A DNA stretch of 57,383 nt from an uncultured Clostridia bacterium (GTDB taxonomy: Bacteria; Bacillota; Clostridia; TANB77; CAG-508), in the NCBI GenBank assembly GCA_934162205.1, contig CAKPIA010000010.1, positions 1 through 57,383 on the forward strand. Direction: 5' to 3'. Each line of letters starts with the position of its first letter. Positions within the stretch are counted from its first letter, which is position 1. The notes below the pieces were generated by a model that saw nothing but the letters and a program-made list of their open reading frames with translations, ran no database searches and had not been told where the DNA came from. Shown in pieces: positions 1-8,666 of this stretch. Made by a program: the position numbers and the translations under genes.

Positions 1-86
<86 letters not shown>

Positions 87-119
87 TTTCATTACTCCTC
101 TTTTGTTATTATACTTATA

Positions 120-148
120 AGTATATTATTACAAATACTATTTGTCAA
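120..148 (-). promoter_or_regulatory. Sigma-A promoter of the short peptide gene
   Basis: On the minus strand, TTGACA (143-148), a 17-nt spacer and TATACT (120-125). This is a near-consensus promoter pointing at the AC-repeat peptide ORF, with its start about 30 nt before the ATG. It is back to back with the tsaE promoter. Confidence 0.8.
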
Positions 149-179
149 TATCATTATAATAGTTTTTAACATTATAAAT

Positions 180-208
180 TTGAAATAACTCAAAATATAT
201 TGTATAAT
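180..208 (+). promoter_or_regulatory. Sigma-A promoter of tsaE-tsaB-rimI
   Basis: TTGAAA (180-185), a 17-nt spacer, then TATAAT (203-208), about 30 nt before the tsaE ATG. The RBS AGGAG is at 226-230, 7 nt before the start. Confidence 0.8.
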
Positions 209-237
209 GTATTTATTAAAAAATAAGGAGTTGTATA

Positions 238-708
238 ATGAATACATACACATTTACATCAAATTCAGAAAATGAAACAAAACAATTTGCAAAAAAATTA
301 GCAAGTAAATTAAATATTGGTGATGTTATTGTTTTAACAGGAGACTTAGGTTCTGGAAAAACAAAATTCACAGAAGGCTTTTTACAACAATTTGGATTAG
401 AAAATGAAATCTCTAGTCCTACTTTTAATATTGTAAATGAATATGTAAATGATAAAATTAAAATATTTCACTTTGATGTATACAGATTAGAAAGCATTGA
501 TGAATTCTATGAAATTGGCGGAGAAGAATATTTTTCTAATGGAATATGTATTGTAGAATGGGGAGAAATAATTAAAGAAGCCCTACCTCCTGAATACATA
601 CAAATAAGCTTTGATAGAAATAAAATAGATATAAATAAAAGAATTTTAAATATAAAAACATTTGGAAATAAATTTGACAATATTTTTAATTTTATGGAGG
701 AAAACTAA
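238..708 (+). CDS. tsaE: tRNA threonylcarbamoyladenosine biosynthesis ATPase TsaE
   Basis: TsaE is the P-loop ATPase that drives the TsaB-TsaD complex making t6A at position 37 of ANN-decoding tRNAs. The 156-residue protein has the Walker A motif GDLGSGKT near residues 35-42, the conserved SSPTF switch segment near 60, and FHFDVYRL near 80, all typical of the family. Length is normal (about 150). It starts a three-gene operon: its stop directly abuts the tsaB ATG, and the tsaB RBS (GGAGG) lies inside its last codons. TsaD is not in the window. Confidence 0.95.
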   Translation: MNTYTFTSNSENETKQFAKKLASKLNIGDVIVLTGDLGSGKTKFTEGFLQQFGLENEISSPTFNIVNEYVNDKIKIFHFDVYRLESIDEFYEIGGEEYFSNGICIVEWGEIIKEALPPEYIQISFDRNKIDINKRILNIKTFGNKFDNIFNFMEEN

Positions 709-1404
709 ATGAAAATTTTAAGTATAGATACAGCAAGTCCTATTTGTTCTGTAGGAATTTTAGAAGATAATAAATTAATAGAAGATATAAATACAAATAA
801 TGGATTAACACACTCTGAAAAACTTATGCCTATGATAAAACAACTTTTAGAAGAAACAAATTTAACCTTAAAAGACATTGATTTATTAGTATGTGATAAA
901 GGTCCTGGGTCTTTTACAGGAATTCGTATAGGAGTTGCTACAATAAAAGCATTTGCAGATAGTTTAAACATTCCATCTGTTGGAATATCTTCTTTAGATG
1001 TTTTAGCATATAACATTAAAGAAGATGGATATATATGTTCTTTAATCGATGCAAAAAATTTTAATGTATATTTTGCTTTATATAAATTAGAAAATTCAAA
1101 ATATACATTATTAGAAAATTATTTAGCTGATAGCTTAGAAAATATTTTTGAAATACTAAAAAAATATGATAATAAAATAACATTTGTTGGAGACGGATCT
1201 ATTTCTTATAAAAATGAAATAACTTCAAATATACCAAATTGTAAATTTTCTGACTTTAATGAATTAAATAGTTACTCTTTAGGATTAGCAGGACTTAATT
1301 CATATTCAAATGGAAATAATAATGATGTTTTACCATTATATCTTCGTAAACCTCAAGCAGAAAGAATGTTGGAGGAAAAATTAAATGCAAATAAAAATAA
1401 GTAA
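709..1404 (+). CDS. tsaB: tRNA threonylcarbamoyladenosine biosynthesis protein TsaB
   Basis: TsaB is an ASKHA-fold partner that dimerises with TsaD in the t6A synthase. The 231-residue protein opens with ILSIDTASPICSVGI and carries HSEKLMPMIKQLL and GPGSFTGIRIGVA, the diagnostic family motifs. Length is normal for a Firmicute TsaB. It abuts tsaE and overlaps rimI by 20 nt, so the three genes are probably translationally coupled. Confidence 0.95.
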   Translation: MKILSIDTASPICSVGILEDNKLIEDINTNNGLTHSEKLMPMIKQLLEETNLTLKDIDLLVCDKGPGSFTGIRIGVATIKAFADSLNIPSVGISSLDVLAYNIKEDGYICSLIDAKNFNVYFALYKLENSKYTLLENYLADSLENIFEILKKYDNKITFVGDGSISYKNEITSNIPNCKFSDFNELNSYSLGLAGLNSYSNGNNNDVLPLYLRKPQAERMLEEKLNANKNK

Positions 1405-1825
1405 AATGATTATTGATGACTTAAATAAAATTTCACCTGTACTTCTTACAGAATTTGATGACTTTTGGAATTACAATATATTTAAATCTGAATTAGAAAA
1501 CGAAAATTCTAAATATGTTGTTGCAAAAAATAATGATGAGATTGTAGGATTTGCAGGAATTTGGATTTCAATTGATGAGGCACATGTAACAAATATTGTA
1601 ACAAAAAAAGATTTAAGAAAAAATGGAATTGGCTCTACTCTTTTGGAAGAATTAATAAATTTGAGCAAAAATTTAAATCTTGTTAGCATCACTTTAGAAG
1701 TAAATGAGAATAATTTAGATGCTATTAAATTGTATGAAAAATTTGGTTTTGAAAAATTAGGAATTCGTAAAAAATATTATAACAACACTGACAATGCATT
1801 AATTATGACAAAAAAATTAAATTAA
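1385..1825 (+). CDS. rimI: Ribosomal protein S18 alanine N-acetyltransferase RimI (GNAT)
   Basis: A 146-residue GNAT-fold acetyltransferase. The acetyl-CoA loop is seen as VTKKDLRKNGIGSTLLEEL near residue 75-90, followed by LEVNENNLDAIKLYEKFGFEKLGIRKKYY, the usual RimI C-terminal half. The start at 1385 is supported by GGAGG about 10 nt upstream, inside the 3' end of tsaB. The tsaE-tsaB-rimI order is common in Firmicutes. The substrate (S18 N-terminus) is inferred from family and position. Confidence 0.88.
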   Translation: MQIKISKMIIDDLNKISPVLLTEFDDFWNYNIFKSELENENSKYVVAKNNDEIVGFAGIWISIDEAHVTNIVTKKDLRKNGIGSTLLEELINLSKNLNLVSITLEVNENNLDAIKLYEKFGFEKLGIRKKYYNNTDNALIMTKKLN

Positions 1826-1834
1826 ATATTAATT

Positions 1835-1866
1835 AACACTATATAAGGATTATATAGTGTTTTTTT
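1835..1866 (+). terminator. Rho-independent terminator after rimI
   Basis: A perfect 12-bp stem, AACACTATATAA / TTATATAGTGTT, with loop GGA, followed by a T run. Confidence 0.92.
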
Positions 1867-1867
1867 A

Positions 1868-1954
1868 TGCCTTGTTGTCGCAGCCCTCGGAATCCTTCGG
1901 GAAGGCTGCTCCATTCGCCCTTCGCTAACGCTCCGGTTGTTCGCTACGCGGCAT
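1868..1954. repeat. GC-rich intergenic element of unknown nature
   Basis: About 85 nt of clearly higher GC set in an AT-rich spacer. It contains GCAGCC...GGCTGC arms around a CCTTCGGG tetraloop hairpin, then two TTCGCTA-containing direct repeats (near 1921 and 1940). It has no convincing RBS or coding character. It resembles a dispersed intergenic repeat, but only one copy is present here. The rest of 1955-2032 is plain AT-rich spacer. Confidence 0.5.
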
Positions 1955-2032
1955 TACAAAAACAATATATAATCCTTTTTTATAATCCTTATTATGTCTC
2001 TTATAATTTACTAATACTTCAATTTAATTTTT

Positions 2033-2836
2033 TTATACAAATTTTTCTACATTAATTATATATCTTCCACTTCGTGTATTACCAACAAAATCTTTTACTT
2101 CAAATCTTCCTTTTCCCCTAATTGTAATAATATCACCACTTTTAATTTGTTTAGTCTTTTTAGTTTCACATTGGCAATTAACAAAAACTCTTTCTGTATT
2201 TAATATTTGAGTTGCTTTATTACGTGAGCATTTAGCAAGTTCTGAAACTATATTATCTAATCTTAAAGAAGATACAATTATTTTTAATTCTTCTTTTTTA
2301 GTTTTAACTTCTTTTAAGTTTTTTATATCTTCCAAAGTTATTTTAGATTCAGAAAATCTAGTTAAGCTTCCTACATTTTGTAATAAAAACTCTGATATTT
2401 CATCACAAATTATAATATCAGCACCTTCTTTACTTACTAATATGTCTCCTACTTTTTCTCTTTTTATTCCAAGTTTTATAACTCCACCCAAATAATCTCT
2501 GTGAGTATATTTTCCAACTAAATCATTTGGTAATTCTATTCTTATAACTTTTATAATATTACTTAAATTCTTATTTATCATTTCTTGATTATATTTTTCT
2601 GGATATAGCACAAGAATTTTTCTTTCTGCATTGTCATATCCTCCAAAAAATAAATAATTAGAAATATTATTTTTATTTAAAAAACTTTGAACTAAATTTA
2701 ATTGATACATATCTAAAAAGTCAGTACATTGTATTCTATTTTTTGAGTCCACAAATTCTATTTTATCTAACACCTGAGCTAATAACATTTTGTCTTCTGG
2801 CTTTTTATATTCACTTAAACTTTCTTGTTTTGTCAT
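2033..2836 (-). CDS. ylmH: YlmH-family S4-domain RNA-binding protein
   Basis: A 267-residue protein. The N-terminal two-thirds has the YlmH pattern FLDMYQLNLVQSFL ... YLFFGGYDNAERKILVLYP. The C-terminal third (about residues 185-255) is an S4 RNA-binding domain: SLRLDNIVSELAKCSRNKA ... VNCQCETKKTKQIKSGDIITIRGKGRF. YlmH homologues bind ribosomal/tRNA complexes and in Gram-positives usually sit in division clusters. Here it is the last gene of an operon behind dxs, 1 nt away. Confidence 0.9.
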   Translation of the reverse strand: MTKQESLSEYKKPEDKMLLAQVLDKIEFVDSKNRIQCTDFLDMYQLNLVQSFLNKNNISNYLFFGGYDNAERKILVLYPEKYNQEMINKNLSNIIKVIRIELPNDLVGKYTHRDYLGGVIKLGIKREKVGDILVSKEGADIIICDEISEFLLQNVGSLTRFSESKITLEDIKNLKEVKTKKEELKIIVSSLRLDNIVSELAKCSRNKATQILNTERVFVNCQCETKKTKQIKSGDIITIRGKGRFEVKDFVGNTRSGRYIINVEKFV

Positions 2837-2837
2837 A

Positions 2838-4700
2838 TTAGCTTCCTTTCTTAAAATTATTTATAACATAATTATATATACTTTCTGTATCTAATCCGTA
2901 TTTCTTTTCTATATTCTCAACACTTCCGTGTTTTATAAATTTATTTGGATATCCAAATGTTTTTATATTAACATCTAACTTGTTATCTAGCAATAATTCT
3001 TTCACATTAGATGCAAGTCCTCCAAGTAGAATATTATCTTCTATTGTTATACAATTTTTAGTTTTCTTTACAGAATTTATAATTGTTTCTTTGTCTAATG
3101 GTTTTAAAAATCTAATATTTATAACTTCTGCATTAATATTATCTTCTTTTAATTTATTACATAAATCAATTGCTCTATCTACCATTTTGCCAATTGCTAA
3201 TATAGATATATCATTGCCTTCTTGTAAGATTTCTGCTTTTCCATATTCTATTTTTGTATTTTCCTTAAAAACATTTTTACCTTCTCCACCTCTAGGATAT
3301 CTTATAACAACTGGTTTGTTTAATTTTGTTGCGAATTCTAACATATCTTCTAATTCTTTAAAATTTTTTGGTGCCATAATTGTTAAATTAGGTATTATAT
3401 TAAAAAATGATAAATCTAAAATTCCTTGATGTGTCTCTCCATCTGCTCCTACTATTCCAGCTCTGTCTACACACATAATTACAGGTAAATTTTGTATACA
3501 TACATCATGTATAACTTGATCATATGCTCTTTGATAAAAAGACGAGTATATTGGCACAACTGGTATCATTCCATTTGATGCAAGTCCTGCTGAGAATCCT
3601 ATTGCATGTTGTTCTGCAATTCCAACATCAAAAAATCTATTTGGAAATTTTTTTTGAAATTCTGTAAGTCCTGTTCCATCCTTCATAGATGCTGTTATTG
3701 CAACTATTTTGTTGTTTTTTTCTGCTAATTTTATTAACTTATTTCCAAAAATCTTTGAATAATCTGTTTGTTTTTCTTTTAATGTTTTTCCTGTTTCTAT
3801 TTCAAATGCACTTGTTGAATGGAATTTATCCGGATTCTCTTCTGCTGGTTTATACCCTTTTCCTTTTTTAGTTAAAACATGTATTAATACTGGTCCATCT
3901 AATTCTTTACTTATTTTTAATAAACTTTCTAGTTTTTCTATGTCATGTCCATCTACAGGTCCTAAATATCTAAATCCTATATCTTCAAAATACATTTTTG
4001 GTATTATAAATTGTTTTATACTTCTTTTAGCTTTTTGAACAAATTTAACAAAAGGCGCTCCTACTACTGGTACCTTTTTAATAATTTTCTTAGCTGAAAT
4101 GTTAGATTTTGTATATAGCCTTTTTGTTCTTAATTTACTTAAAAGCATATTAACTCCACCAACATTTTTAGATATACTCATTTCGTTATCATTTAAAATT
4201 ACTGTTAATTTTGTATCACTACTTCCTGCGTCATTTAATGCTTCCAATGCCATTCCACCAGTTAGTGCCCCATCACCAATTACACATATAATTGAATTAT
4301 TTTCTTTTTTTATGTCTCTTGCTTTTGCCATTCCTAATGCAATTGATATTGATGTACTACTATGTCCTGTGTTAAAGCAATCTGTTTCAGATTCTTCTAG
4401 TTTTGGAAATCCTGCTATTCCTCCAGATGTTCTTAAAGTTTTTAGTTTTTCTTTTCTTCCTGTTAAAATTTTATGAGTATATGTTTGATGTCCTACATCC
4501 CATATTATTTTATCAAATGGAACATTAAATATACTATGCAAACTAATTGTAAGTTCTACAACCCCCAAGTTTGACGCTAAATGTCCTCCATTTTTTGATA
4601 CTATTTTTATTATATATTCTCTTATCTCTTGTGCTAATATTTTCTTTTCCTCTATATTTAATTTCTTTAAATCATCTATAGAATTTATTTCTTCTAACAT
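2838..4700 (-). CDS. dxs: 1-deoxy-D-xylulose-5-phosphate synthase
   Basis: A ThDP-dependent enzyme that condenses pyruvate and glyceraldehyde 3-phosphate, the first step of the MEP isoprenoid pathway. The 620-residue protein shows HLASNLGVVELTISLH and WDVGHQTYTHKILTGR, the ThDP/Mg site GDGALTGGMALEALND near 150, the transketolase central domain (AEQHAIGFSAGLA, VCDRAG-like VDRAGIVGADGETHQG) and the C-terminal domain. Length is normal. It is the middle gene of a kinase-like/dxs/ylmH operon. The isoprenoid product links to undecaprenyl carriers used by the envelope genes elsewhere in the window. Confidence 0.97.
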   Translation of the reverse strand: MLEEINSIDDLKKLNIEEKKILAQEIREYIIKIVSKNGGHLASNLGVVELTISLHSIFNVPFDKIIWDVGHQTYTHKILTGRKEKLKTLRTSGGIAGFPKLEESETDCFNTGHSSTSISIALGMAKARDIKKENNSIICVIGDGALTGGMALEALNDAGSSDTKLTVILNDNEMSISKNVGGVNMLLSKLRTKRLYTKSNISAKKIIKKVPVVGAPFVKFVQKAKRSIKQFIIPKMYFEDIGFRYLGPVDGHDIEKLESLLKISKELDGPVLIHVLTKKGKGYKPAEENPDKFHSTSAFEIETGKTLKEKQTDYSKIFGNKLIKLAEKNNKIVAITASMKDGTGLTEFQKKFPNRFFDVGIAEQHAIGFSAGLASNGMIPVVPIYSSFYQRAYDQVIHDVCIQNLPVIMCVDRAGIVGADGETHQGILDLSFFNIIPNLTIMAPKNFKELEDMLEFATKLNKPVVIRYPRGGEGKNVFKENTKIEYGKAEILQEGNDISILAIGKMVDRAIDLCNKLKEDNINAEVINIRFLKPLDKETIINSVKKTKNCITIEDNILLGGLASNVKELLLDNKLDVNIKTFGYPNKFIKHGSVENIEKKYGLDTESIYNYVINNFKKGS

Positions 4701-4717
4701 TATTCCTCACCTTTATA

Positions 4718-5365
4718 TTATACAAACATTAGCATTATTAAAGTTGCTATTGGTACTGTAATATTATCTGTTCCTTTTATAGAAATTGCTTCTAATACAG
4801 TTATTATTAAACTTATTATTATTCCTTTTAAATACCAAAATGGACTATTTATATATACTAAATAAATAGAAATAATTATAAATGATACTATAAACATTGT
4901 AAGTGAGCCTGCTATTGATTTTTCTGTATCATAAACTTTATATTTTTTACTTTTTATTAATTTACCGAATATAGCGGCTAATCCATCTCCGAACGCCATT
5001 ACAAAAATTGGTACTAATCCCAAAATTGGTTTATTTAATACTCCGAATGTAATAATTACTAATATTAATAATGAACAAGCATAATATACTGTGCCTAATC
5101 CATCTTTTTTATCTTCTTCTCTTTCCATTACTTTTATAATATCTTTTTTATACGAAATGTAGTTAATTATTACAAATGTTAATGGAACAAATGCTGCAAA
5201 CCAAACATTATTAAAAAAGTACATTGCTATTAGCCACCAGTTTCCAAGCATTATATGTATAAATTTTCTACTAGCTTCTTTTCCTATTTTTTCGAATAGT
5301 TTTCCACCTATTATCATCAAAAATATAAATATATATGATACTAATATTCCAATCCAATTTTGCAT
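4718..5365 (-). CDS. Polyprenol/dolichol/phytol kinase-like membrane protein
   Basis: A 215-residue polytopic membrane protein with about six or seven hydrophobic segments. The cytoplasmic motifs GKEASRKFIHIMLGNWW, FGDGLAAIFGKL, YDTEKSIAGSLTMF and KGTDNITVPI match the CTP-dependent dolichol kinase / phytol kinase / phosphatidate cytidylyltransferase-like superfamily. It probably phosphorylates an isoprenoid alcohol or diacylglycerol in the membrane. The lipid substrate cannot be told from sequence. Co-transcription with dxs (17 nt apart) favours an isoprenoid substrate. The start is supported by AGAGGTG 8 nt upstream. Confidence 0.75.
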   Translation of the reverse strand: MQNWIGILVSYIFIFLMIIGGKLFEKIGKEASRKFIHIMLGNWWLIAMYFFNNVWFAAFVPLTFVIINYISYKKDIIKVMEREEDKKDGLGTVYYACSLLILVIITFGVLNKPILGLVPIFVMAFGDGLAAIFGKLIKSKKYKVYDTEKSIAGSLTMFIVSFIIISIYLVYINSPFWYLKGIIISLIITVLEAISIKGTDNITVPIATLIMLMFV

Positions 5366-5490
5366 AATTTCACCTCTTTAATATTTTTATATAATAACAT
5401 ATTTTTTTCCTTTTTTCTACAAAATTGTATTATTTTAAATTATTTGTAATAATTAATCACTTTTTTGTGGTAATAATAACTACTATAAAA

Positions 5491-5518
5491 AAGATTGATA
5501 CAAAATATCAATCTTTTG
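5491..5518 (-). terminator. Terminator of eno
   Basis: Stem AAAGATTGATA / TATCAATCTTT with loop CAAAA, just past the eno stop. On the minus strand a run of T follows. Confidence 0.88.
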
Positions 5519-5534
5519 AAATATTATAAATTAT

Positions 5535-6812
5535 TTAATCTAGTCCATTTAAAATATTGTGTTCTATATTTAGTAATCTATTATATTTAGCAACTCTGTC
5601 TGTTCTACATGGGGCACCAGTTTTTATTTGTCCTGCATTAACAGCAACTGCTAAATCTGCAATAGTTGTATCTTCTGTTTCTCCTGATCTGTGTGAAATT
5701 ATAGTTTTATATCCATATTTTTTTGCTAACTCTATTGCTTCTAACGTTTCTGTTAATGTTCCTATTTGATTAGGTTTTATTAATATTGCATTTGCAACTT
5801 TTTTATTTATTCCTTTTTGCAATCTATCTATATTAGTTACAAATAAGTCATCACCAACTAGTTGTACTTTTTCTCCAATTCTATTGGTTAATATTTCCCA
5901 TGTTTCCCAATCTTCTTCTGCCAATCCATCTTCTACAGAAATTATAGGATATTTTTGTGTTAAATATATAATGTATTCAACCATTTCTTCTTTTGTTTTT
6001 AATTCTTTAGTTTTCCAAAAATAATATCCTTCTTTTCCTATTTTCTTAGCTTCATCATACATTTCTGTACTTGCAATATCCAAACTTAAAGCAATATCTT
6101 TTCCGGGTACAAACCCTGCTTTTTCAATTGCCTTAACTATATATTTTAATGCTTCTTCTTCATCTTCTAAATTTGGCGCAAATCCACCTTCGTCGCCAAT
6201 TGCCACTGAATATCCATTTTCTTTTAAAACTTTTTTTAAATTATGATATACTTCTACTCCTCTTTGCAATCTTTCTTTAAATGTTATATTTCCAATTGGC
6301 ATAATCATGAATTCTTGTATATTTATATTATTATCTGAATGTTTTCCACCATTTAATATATTCATCATTGGTATTGGTAATTGTACTCCATTTATTCCAC
6401 CTATATATTCATATAATTCTATACCTAAAGATTGTGCGGCAGCTTTTGCAACTGCAAGTGAAACTCCTAAAGTTGCATTTGCTCCTAAATTAGATTTATT
6501 TGGTGTATCATCTAAATCTAATAACATTTTATCTATTTCTCTTTGATTATAAACATTCATTCCTTCCAATTTTTTTGATATTTTTTTATTTATATTTTCT
6601 ACTGCTTTTGTTACACCTTTTCCTAAATATCTTTTTTCATCACCATCTCTTAATTCAACAGCTTCAAAACTTCCTGTTGATGCTCCTGATGGTACCAATG
6701 CTTTTCCTATATATCCATTTTGAGTCATTACCTCTACTTGTACAGTGGGATTTCCTCTTGAATCTAACACTTCTAATGCACTAACTTCTTTAATTAATAA
6801 TTCTCTTTTCAT
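5535..6812 (-). CDS. eno: Enolase
   Basis: Converts 2-phosphoglycerate to phosphoenolpyruvate. The 425-residue protein has VLDSRGNPTVQVEV at the N-terminus, the loop SGASTGSFEAVELRDGD, the Mg ligands in LSLDIASTEMYD and VEDGLAEEDWE, the catalytic Lys in ILIKPNQIGTLTET, and the signature SHRSGETEDT. Length is normal. It is monocistronic, with AGGAGG 7-8 nt before the ATG and a terminator behind it. Other glycolytic genes are not adjacent. The 135-nt spacer upstream has no promoter I could place confidently. Confidence 0.98.
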   Translation of the reverse strand: MKRELLIKEVSALEVLDSRGNPTVQVEVMTQNGYIGKALVPSGASTGSFEAVELRDGDEKRYLGKGVTKAVENINKKISKKLEGMNVYNQREIDKMLLDLDDTPNKSNLGANATLGVSLAVAKAAAQSLGIELYEYIGGINGVQLPIPMMNILNGGKHSDNNINIQEFMIMPIGNITFKERLQRGVEVYHNLKKVLKENGYSVAIGDEGGFAPNLEDEEEALKYIVKAIEKAGFVPGKDIALSLDIASTEMYDEAKKIGKEGYYFWKTKELKTKEEMVEYIIYLTQKYPIISVEDGLAEEDWETWEILTNRIGEKVQLVGDDLFVTNIDRLQKGINKKVANAILIKPNQIGTLTETLEAIELAKKYGYKTIISHRSGETEDTTIADLAVAVNAGQIKTGAPCRTDRVAKYNRLLNIEHNILNGLD

Positions 6813-6947
6813 ACCAAACCTCCTATGTAAATATTTTTTACATATTTTACATATTTATACATAAATTGGATTGTTTTATTTTTGTATATTATGAAGTTTA
6901 AAGAATTTTGATATTATATATAAAAATACATATACATATGTAAATTT

Positions 6948-8579
6948 TTATGCTGATTTCTTATTTCTTAATTCTAATGCATATTTAATTGTTATATCAT
7001 TTACTTCTCCTGATGAAATTCTTGCAATTTCATTAATTACTTCATTTTCATTTAATAATTTTACTGTTGTTCTTGTTCTTTTATTTTCTACTTGTTTACT
7101 TATGTAATAATTATAATTTGCTGATGCTGCAATTGTAGGTAAATGTGATATACATAGTACTTGATGATTATTAGATATTGATTTTAATTTGTCTGCAACA
7201 CTACTTCCTGCTTTTCCACTTATTCCTGTATCTATTTCGTCAAATATTAATATTGGTGTTTTATCTGTTTCTGCTAATACTTTTTTTATTGCAAGCATTA
7301 TTCTTGACATTTCTCCACCTGATGCTATCTTATTTAATTCTTTTTCTTCTTCTCCCATATTTGTTTTTATATAAAATTCTACTTTATCTTTTCCAGTTTC
7401 AAAAAATTCATTTTCTATATATTCAACTTTTACGTTTATCTTAGCATTTTTCATTTCTAGCTCTTCTAATTCTTTATTAATATTTTGACTTAATTTAGTA
7501 GCTTTTTTATTTCTTAGTTCATGTATGTTTTCTGCAATTTGAGTCATTTCTTCTTCCAATTTTTTTAATTCTATTTTTAGTTTTTCGTTATTTTCTTCTA
7601 GATTTTCTATATATTTTATTTCTTCTTCTATTTGATTTTTGTAATTTAATATTTCTTTTATATTATTTCCATATTTTCTTTTTAAAGAAAATATTAAATC
7701 TAATCTACTTTCTATTTCTTCTTGTTCATTTTGATCAAAATATGTATCTTCATTATAAATACTAATATCTCTTGAAATTTCTTGTAATTCATAATATATA
7801 CTTTTTAAATTACTAGTTACTTTTTCGTATTTTTCGTCTATTGTTTCTATTTTTTCTAATGCTCGTATTGCTTCACTTATAGTATCTACACTATTATCTC
7901 CTATTAATACATTTGCTTTATTTAAATTTTCTGATATTTTTTCAGAATTTAAAAATATTTTTCTTTTTTCTTCTAATTCTATCTCTTCGTTTTCTTTTAA
8001 TTTAGCATCTTCTATTTCATTTAGTTGATATTTTAGTAAATCTAATTTTCTTTGTTTTTCTTTGTCATCACCATAGTTTTCTTTTAGTTCTTTTATTATT
8101 TCGTTACGTCTTTGATAATTTTCTTTATATTTTTTGGATATTTCTTGTAATTCTTCTCCTACAAAATTATCTAGATATTTAAGATGTGTTTTATTATCTA
8201 ACAAATTTTGATTATCATTTTGACCATGTATTTCTATAAAATTATTCATTATTTTTTTTAATTCGTTTACAGTAATTAATCTTCCATTTATTTTACAAAG
8301 ATTTCTTCCATTTTCATATATTTCTCTTGATACAATTATATTTCCATCAACAGAATATTCGCTTGTAGGATCATATATACATAGTTCAACAAATGATTGA
8401 GTCTCTCCTTTTCTAATCATTTCTTTTGAAAATCTTCCTCCACAAATTATTCCTAATGAATCTATTATTAATGTTTTTCCAGCTCCTGTTTCTCCTGTTA
8501 AAACATTAAAGCCCCTATTTAATTCTAAATTTAAATCATCTATTATTCCTATATTTTTTATATGTAAATTTGTTATCAT
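6948..8579 (-). CDS. recN: DNA repair ATPase RecN
   Basis: An SMC-like ATPase that acts early in double-strand break repair. The first in-frame ATG is 26 codons further upstream, but the recN promoter (8614-8642) lies inside that extension, and GGAGG sits 8 nt before the ATG at 8577-8579, so I place the start there (543 residues). Motifs: Walker A TGETGAGKTLIIDSL, two long coiled-coil stretches (about residues 150-380), ABC signature KIASGGEMSRIMLAIK, Walker B ILIFDEIDTGISG. It is downstream of rdgB but has its own promoter. Confidence 0.95.
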   Translation of the reverse strand: MITNLHIKNIGIIDDLNLELNRGFNVLTGETGAGKTLIIDSLGIICGGRFSKEMIRKGETQSFVELCIYDPTSEYSVDGNIIVSREIYENGRNLCKINGRLITVNELKKIMNNFIEIHGQNDNQNLLDNKTHLKYLDNFVGEELQEISKKYKENYQRRNEIIKELKENYGDDKEKQRKLDLLKYQLNEIEDAKLKENEEIELEEKRKIFLNSEKISENLNKANVLIGDNSVDTISEAIRALEKIETIDEKYEKVTSNLKSIYYELQEISRDISIYNEDTYFDQNEQEEIESRLDLIFSLKRKYGNNIKEILNYKNQIEEEIKYIENLEENNEKLKIELKKLEEEMTQIAENIHELRNKKATKLSQNINKELEELEMKNAKINVKVEYIENEFFETGKDKVEFYIKTNMGEEEKELNKIASGGEMSRIMLAIKKVLAETDKTPILIFDEIDTGISGKAGSSVADKLKSISNNHQVLCISHLPTIAASANYNYYISKQVENKRTRTTVKLLNENEVINEIARISSGEVNDITIKYALELRNKKSA

Positions 8580-8592
8580 AATAATATCCTCC

Positions 8593-8666
8593 AAAGAAAA
8601 AATGTTCGCTATTATTGTATTTAAACTTTTAAAATTTGTCAATACTTTTACGAACATTTTTTCTTT
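8593..8666. promoter_or_regulatory. recN promoter bracketed by a 16-bp inverted repeat
   Basis: Minus-strand promoter: TTGACA (8637-8642), 17 nt, TACAAT (8614-8619). It is enclosed by perfect 16-bp inverted arms AAAGAAAAAATGTTCG (8593-8608) and CGAACATTTTTTCTTT (8651-8666). The arm nearer rdgB covers its stop codon. Each arm holds the half-site CGAACAT, as in Gram-positive LexA boxes (consensus CGAACRNRYGTTYG), but the partner half is degenerate. It could be an SOS operator pair or a long-loop terminator for rdgB. The regulator is inferred, not shown. Confidence 0.7.

Noticed and set aside
705..1016. Minus-strand ORF opposite tsaB
   Set aside because: Antisense to a clearly identified tsaB with no promoter or RBS.
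1867..2055. 62-codon ORF on the plus strand after rimI
   Set aside because: It begins in the terminator T run, has no RBS, and its first half is the GC-rich repeat-like element.
6500..8000. Several Leu/Phe-rich plus-strand ORFs over eno and recN (and similar ones over purB, U32, prepilin-like and surface-protein genes)
   Set aside because: Antisense shadows of AT-rich coding sequence: Leu/Phe/Tyr-only composition, no RBS, and opposite genes have full family motifs.
8580..8657. Upstream 26-codon extension of RecN
   Set aside because: It contains the recN promoter and lacks an RBS; the ATG at 8579 has GGAGG at the right distance and the protein then begins as other RecN proteins do.
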